From Pseudaquidulcibacter sp964557085 (GTDB lineage Bacteria; Pseudomonadota; Alphaproteobacteria; Caulobacterales; Aquidulcibacteraceae), in NCBI GenBank assembly GCA_964557085.1, contig CAZKYS010000106.1:1-8212 (forward strand): 8,212 bases of DNA, read 5' to 3'. A program made the translations under genes and the position numbers. How positions within the stretch are numbered: the first letter of the stretch is position 1; every line of letters begins with the position of its first letter. This document shows positions 5,943 to 8,212 of this stretch, one piece after another. The notes under the pieces are model-generated. The model saw only the letters and a program-made list of their open reading frames with translations, ran no database searches and was not told where the DNA came from.

Positions 5943-6743
5943 ATGAAGTCAAAAGCCCCTGACCAAGCCAATTTGTTTGAGGGCGAATATGACAATAAAG
6001 CCTTTATTGTTGAGCTTGATGAATATGGCGGCCCGCTTCATATTCTTCTTAATCTTGCGCGCGAGCAAAAGGTTGATTTATCACGAATTTCAATTCTAAA
6101 ACTTGCCGAACAATATTTGGTTTTCATAAATAAGGCGAAACGCGAAAATATTGAACTTGCATCCGATTATTTGGTGATGGCGGCATGGCTTGCTTATTTA
6201 AAATCGCGCCTTTTGCTGCCCAAGCGCGAAAATAAAGAAGATGAAGTATCGCCAGAAATCCTATCATCCCACCTTGCATGGCGCCTTAAACGCCTTGATT
6301 CAATGCGTAAGGCGGGGGAGAAGATTTATGAACTTCCACAAATGCGTGTCGATAGTTTTGTTCGCGGCATAAATGATGAATTAGCGCCCGAAGTTTTATC
6401 AATTTATGAAGCCGATATAATTGATTTATTGCGTGCCTATGGGCGCCAACGCAATAAAGTTAAAGCCAAAATTCACAAAGTTGCCCAATGGCCAGTATAT
6501 TCACTTGAAGATGCGCGTGCCGCTTTACGACATAAAGTTCCAAAAGATGATAAATGGCGTGATTTGGGGCAATTTGCGCCCAAAAAATACGAATTTAAAG
6601 GCGAAATCCCAAGTGCCAAAAGCCAATATGCAAGCCTGTTATCAGCAGGTCTTGAAATGGTGAAGCAAGGTGAAATAAACCTTCGACAATTGGAAATTTA
6701 TGATAAAGTCTATCTGCAAAAGAATTTGAAACCAAAATCATGA
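5943..6743 (+). CDS. scpA: Segregation and condensation protein A
   Basis: The 266-residue protein is the kleisin subunit that bridges the SMC head domains and binds ScpB in the bacterial condensin that organises and segregates chromosomes. The N-terminal kleisin part is clear: FIVELDEYGGPLHILLNLAREQKVDL (21-46), ISILKLAEQYLVFI (49-62) and the strongly conserved ASDYLVMAAWLAYLKSRLLLP (73-93). The middle is variable. The C-terminal winged helix is recognisable in LLSAGLEMVKQGEINLRQLEIYDKVYL, although it is less typical than the N-terminus. ATG 5943 starts one base after the nagZ stop. Only a weak GAAAG lies upstream, so translation probably depends on nagZ. The stop overlaps the scpB start as ATGA. 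Confidence 0.93.
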   Translation: MKSKAPDQANLFEGEYDNKAFIVELDEYGGPLHILLNLAREQKVDLSRISILKLAEQYLVFINKAKRENIELASDYLVMAAWLAYLKSRLLLPKRENKEDEVSPEILSSHLAWRLKRLDSMRKAGEKIYELPQMRVDSFVRGINDELAPEVLSIYEADIIDLLRAYGRQRNKVKAKIHKVAQWPVYSLEDARAALRHKVPKDDKWRDLGQFAPKKYEFKGEIPSAKSQYASLLSAGLEMVKQGEINLRQLEIYDKVYLQKNLKPKS

Positions 6744-7480
6744 GTGATGAACCAAATACAGAGCAGGAAATTGCACGCGCCATAAAGGATTTGGCGCGCC
6801 AAAAGCTTGATTTGGTTGATACTGCCGAAGTTTTGGCAAAAAATATTGATGAAATTGAACGCCAAATTGAGGCTTTATTATTTGCTTCCCCAATCCCATT
6901 ACGCGCTCAAGATTTGGCGGCAAGATTGGGTGAGGGAATTGATATTGGTTCGGCCCTTGCGCGCCTGAAACGCCATTATATTGGGCGTGGTGTGCAATTA
7001 ATTGAAACAGGTGGTGGTTGGCGCTTTCAAACTGCCTTTGACCTTGCGCCTATTCTTGAAGAGCATAAGGAAGAGCCAAAGAAACTTTCGCGTGCGGCAT
7101 TGGAAACTTTGGCAATCATTGCCTATCACCAACCCTGCACCCGCGCCGAAATTGAAGAAATTCGCGGGGTTTCATTATCGCGTGGCACATTGGATTTATT
7201 GATGGAAATCAAATGGGTTCGCCCAGGGGCAAGACGCAGAAGCCCCGGAAAACCCCTTACATACCGCACCACAAGCGAATTTTTGGCACATTTCAACCTT
7301 TCAGGTCTTGATGATTTACCAGGAAAAGCTGAATTACAAGCTCAGGGTATCTTGAGCGCAAATCTTCCAAAAGATTTCGAAGTGCCACGCCCAAGCCAAA
7401 ACATTCAAAACGACGACGAAATCATCGAAAACCCATTCGAAACCAACGAAAGCGACTTTGTTCAAGATTTTTTTGAATAA
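6740..7480 (+). CDS. scpB: Segregation and condensation protein B
   Basis: This 246-residue protein is the partner that binds the central part of ScpA in the SMC-ScpAB complex. Two winged-helix domains can be seen: the first about residues 37-105 (IERQIEALLFASPIPLRAQDLA...), the second about 116-180 with the family signature LSRAALETLAIIAYHQP, TRAEIEEIRGV and RRRSPGKPLTYRTT. The last 50 residues are acidic, asparagine-rich and probably disordered, ending FVQDFFE. The 36 residues before the first domain are charged and helical; no alternative ATG exists near the domain edge, so ATG 6740 is kept. It overlaps scpA by four bases, which suggests paired synthesis. A gap of 118 bases to tatA follows, long for this operon. 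Confidence 0.95.
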   Translation: MSDEPNTEQEIARAIKDLARQKLDLVDTAEVLAKNIDEIERQIEALLFASPIPLRAQDLAARLGEGIDIGSALARLKRHYIGRGVQLIETGGGWRFQTAFDLAPILEEHKEEPKKLSRAALETLAIIAYHQPCTRAEIEEIRGVSLSRGTLDLLMEIKWVRPGARRRSPGKPLTYRTTSEFLAHFNLSGLDDLPGKAELQAQGILSANLPKDFEVPRPSQNIQNDDEIIENPFETNESDFVQDFFE

Positions 7481-7552
7481 TTCTTGATTACCAATAAGAT
7501 AAAAAAACTTTAATGAACCGTCAAAACTGCTTTGTCTTGGTGAAATTATGGT

Positions 7553-7565
7553 TTAAAGTCTTTAA
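7553..7565. repeat. TTAAAG-T-CTTTAA dyad upstream of tatA
   Basis: Six-base arms are perfect reverse complements around one central T. The same place can be read as tandem TTTAAAGTC and TTTAAGTC. It lies between the presumed -35 and -10 positions of a tatA promoter, where an operator could act. No regulator family is recognised. Confidence 0.35.
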
Positions 7566-7586
7566 GTCACGTTTATAAAATATTTT

Positions 7587-7593
7587 TTGGAGG
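7587..7593 (+). promoter_or_regulatory. Ribosome binding site that fixes the tatA start
   Basis: TTGGAGG lies five bases before ATG 7599. The TTG at 7587 is in frame and could be mistaken for a start, but it forms part of the SD. Confidence 0.8.
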
Positions 7594-7598
7594 CATTT

Positions 7599-7823
7599 AT
7601 GCACGCACCTGGCTTGATGCAATTATTGTTGATTTTGGTTGTTGTGGTTGTTGTTTTTGGCGGTAAGGGAAAATTATCAGGCATTATGACTGATTTTGCA
7701 CAAGGCATTAAAGGCTTCAAAAAAGGTCTTGAAGATGAACCAAAAGCGCCAAGTGATGCCCCACGTCTTAATGACGAAAAAACTATTGACGCATCAGTAA
7801 ATAAAGACAAAACCCAAGCCTAA
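7599..7823 (+). CDS. tatA: Twin-arginine translocase subunit TatA
   Basis: The product has 74 residues and is the small, multimeric subunit that forms the passage for folded twin-arginine substrates across the inner membrane. A short N-terminus precedes a membrane helix (about 6-19, with six valines in a row at 14-19), the F20-G21 hinge, an amphipathic helix (KGKLSGIMTDFAQGIKGFKKGL) and an acidic, disordered tail starting EDE. Q8 and F20-G21 fall at the same positions as in E. coli TatA, which strongly supports ATG 7599 as the start. FGGKGKLS is the alphaproteobacterial variant of the hinge. tatB follows 21 bases after the stop. Confidence 0.95.
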   Translation: MHAPGLMQLLLILVVVVVVFGGKGKLSGIMTDFAQGIKGFKKGLEDEPKAPSDAPRLNDEKTIDASVNKDKTQA

Positions 7824-7832
7824 ACGGCTTTT
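7816..7832 (+). terminator. Small hairpin with T tract at the tatA-tatB junction, possible attenuator
   Basis: AAGCC (7816-7820) and GGCTT (7826-7830) form a five-base stem. The loop TAAAC includes the tatA stop codon, and the stem runs into TTTT at 7829-7832. It is too short for an efficient terminator, but partial termination or RNA processing here would leave tatA message in excess over tatB. Confidence 0.3.
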
Positions 7833-7844
7833 GCGGAATATAAT

Positions 7845-8212
7845 ATGTGGTCAGACGGCGTAGGCGTTAGCGAATGGATTGTCATCGTTGTGGTGGCATT
7901 ATTAGTGGTTGGGCCAAAAGATTTACCGATTGTTATGCGCAAACTTGGCGCATGGACACGCAAATTGCGCGATATGGCAAGTGATTTTCGGCATAATTTT
8001 GACGAACTTGCAAGACAATCAGAACTTGATTCACTTCGCCAAGAAATTGATTCATTAAAACAATTAAATCCAATAAACGATATAAAGCGTGAAATTGAAA
8101 GCGCGGCAAGTTTGGGCGAAGATTATATGAAGCCAAATCCTGCGCCAGAATATGAATTTGCCAAAGAAGAACCCGCACAATTAGACGCTCCAGACGAAGA
8201 ACCAAAACCAAA
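7845..8212 (+). CDS. tatB: Twin-arginine translocase subunit TatB, 3'-truncated
   Basis: The frame runs from ATG 7845 to the window edge, giving 122 complete codons without a stop. TatB pairs with TatC to form the receptor for twin-arginine signal peptides. The sequence MWSDGVGVSEWIVIVVVALLVVGPKDLP gives a short periplasmic N-terminus and one membrane helix (about 10-22) with E10 near its outer end. The G23-P24 hinge in VGPKDLP is the standard alphaproteobacterial TatB motif. A long amphipathic helix follows (RKLGAWTRKLRDMASDFRHNFDELARQSELDSLRQEI), then a proline- and glutamate-rich tail. A weak GGA at 7835-7837 lies seven bases before the start. tatC would be expected downstream, outside the window. 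Confidence 0.94.
   Translation, partial: MWSDGVGVSEWIVIVVVALLVVGPKDLPIVMRKLGAWTRKLRDMASDFRHNFDELARQSELDSLRQEIDSLKQLNPINDIKREIESAASLGEDYMKPNPAPEYEFAKEEPAQLDAPDEEPKP

Larger units (their letters stand above)
7481..7598 (+). promoter_or_regulatory. Probable control region ahead of tatA
   Basis: It is the widest gap in the plus-strand run after dgt, and it is AT-rich. It holds a dyad at 7553-7565 and TATAAAAT at 7574-7581, which could serve as a -10 element but would leave a leader of only about 12 bases; no good -35 box sits 16-18 bases upstream. No convincing terminator follows scpB. A separate tat promoter is likely but not located. Confidence 0.4.

Noticed and set aside
7485..7505. Intrinsic terminator after scpB
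   Set aside because: Only a four-base TCTT/AAGA pairing can be drawn and it is followed by A residues on the plus strand.
7587..7598. TTG start for tatA at 7587
   Set aside because: The TTG is part of the TTGGAGG ribosome binding site, and numbering from ATG 7599 places Q8 and F20-G21 as in known TatA.
7933..8211. Minus-strand open frame of 92 codons at the right edge
   Set aside because: It is antisense to tatB, whose motifs are unmistakable.
1..8212. Mobile element, CRISPR array, tRNA or rRNA
   Set aside because: No transposase or integrase, no spaced direct repeats and no tRNA-like cloverleaf was seen; nearly all bases are taken by recognisable genes.

Overview
The window looks like a chromosomal housekeeping segment of a moderately AT-rich alphaproteobacterium. 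The evidence is the order of the minus-strand pair erpA-xthA, then divergent dgt, then a SPOR-domain protein gene, nagZ, scpA, scpB, tatA and tatB. From general knowledge I recognise this as a conserved alphaproteobacterial neighbourhood (Caulobacter and Rhizobiales type). The TatA (FGGKGK...), TatB (VGPKDLP) and ScpA/ScpB sequences also read as alphaproteobacterial. I cannot assign an order or genus. No RNA genes, transposases, CRISPR arrays, phage genes or integration scars were seen.

Layout. Positions 1-1530 (+) hold two adjacent genes for multi-pass membrane proteins of unknown function, the first cut by the left edge. They look like diverged tandem paralogues and are more AT-rich than the rest. 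The second converges on xthA, and their stop codons share four bases. Positions 1527-2674 (-) are a two-gene operon, erpA then xthA, joined by an ATGA overlap. A divergent control region (2675-2786) separates erpA from dgt and holds an inverted repeat. Positions 2787-5941 (+) carry dgt, a gene for an FtsN-like SPOR protein, and nagZ. Positions 5943-7480 carry scpA and scpB, coupled by ATGA. A 118-base gap then leads to tatA and tatB, the latter cut by the right edge; tatC would be expected next.

The genes mix nucleic-acid upkeep (exonuclease III, dNTP hydrolysis), Fe-S cluster delivery, envelope and division (SPOR protein, muropeptide recycling by NagZ), chromosome condensation (ScpAB with SMC) and folded-protein export (TatAB). 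Nothing shows that they form one pathway; this is a conserved neighbourhood rather than a dedicated system.

The main departures from the expected picture are the absence of argS between dgt and the SPOR gene, the AT-rich tandem membrane paralogues, and several small inverted repeats at gene junctions (dgt end, SPOR/nagZ, scpB/tatA, tatA/tatB, erpA/dgt). I found no convincing undescribed defence, mobile or biosynthetic system.
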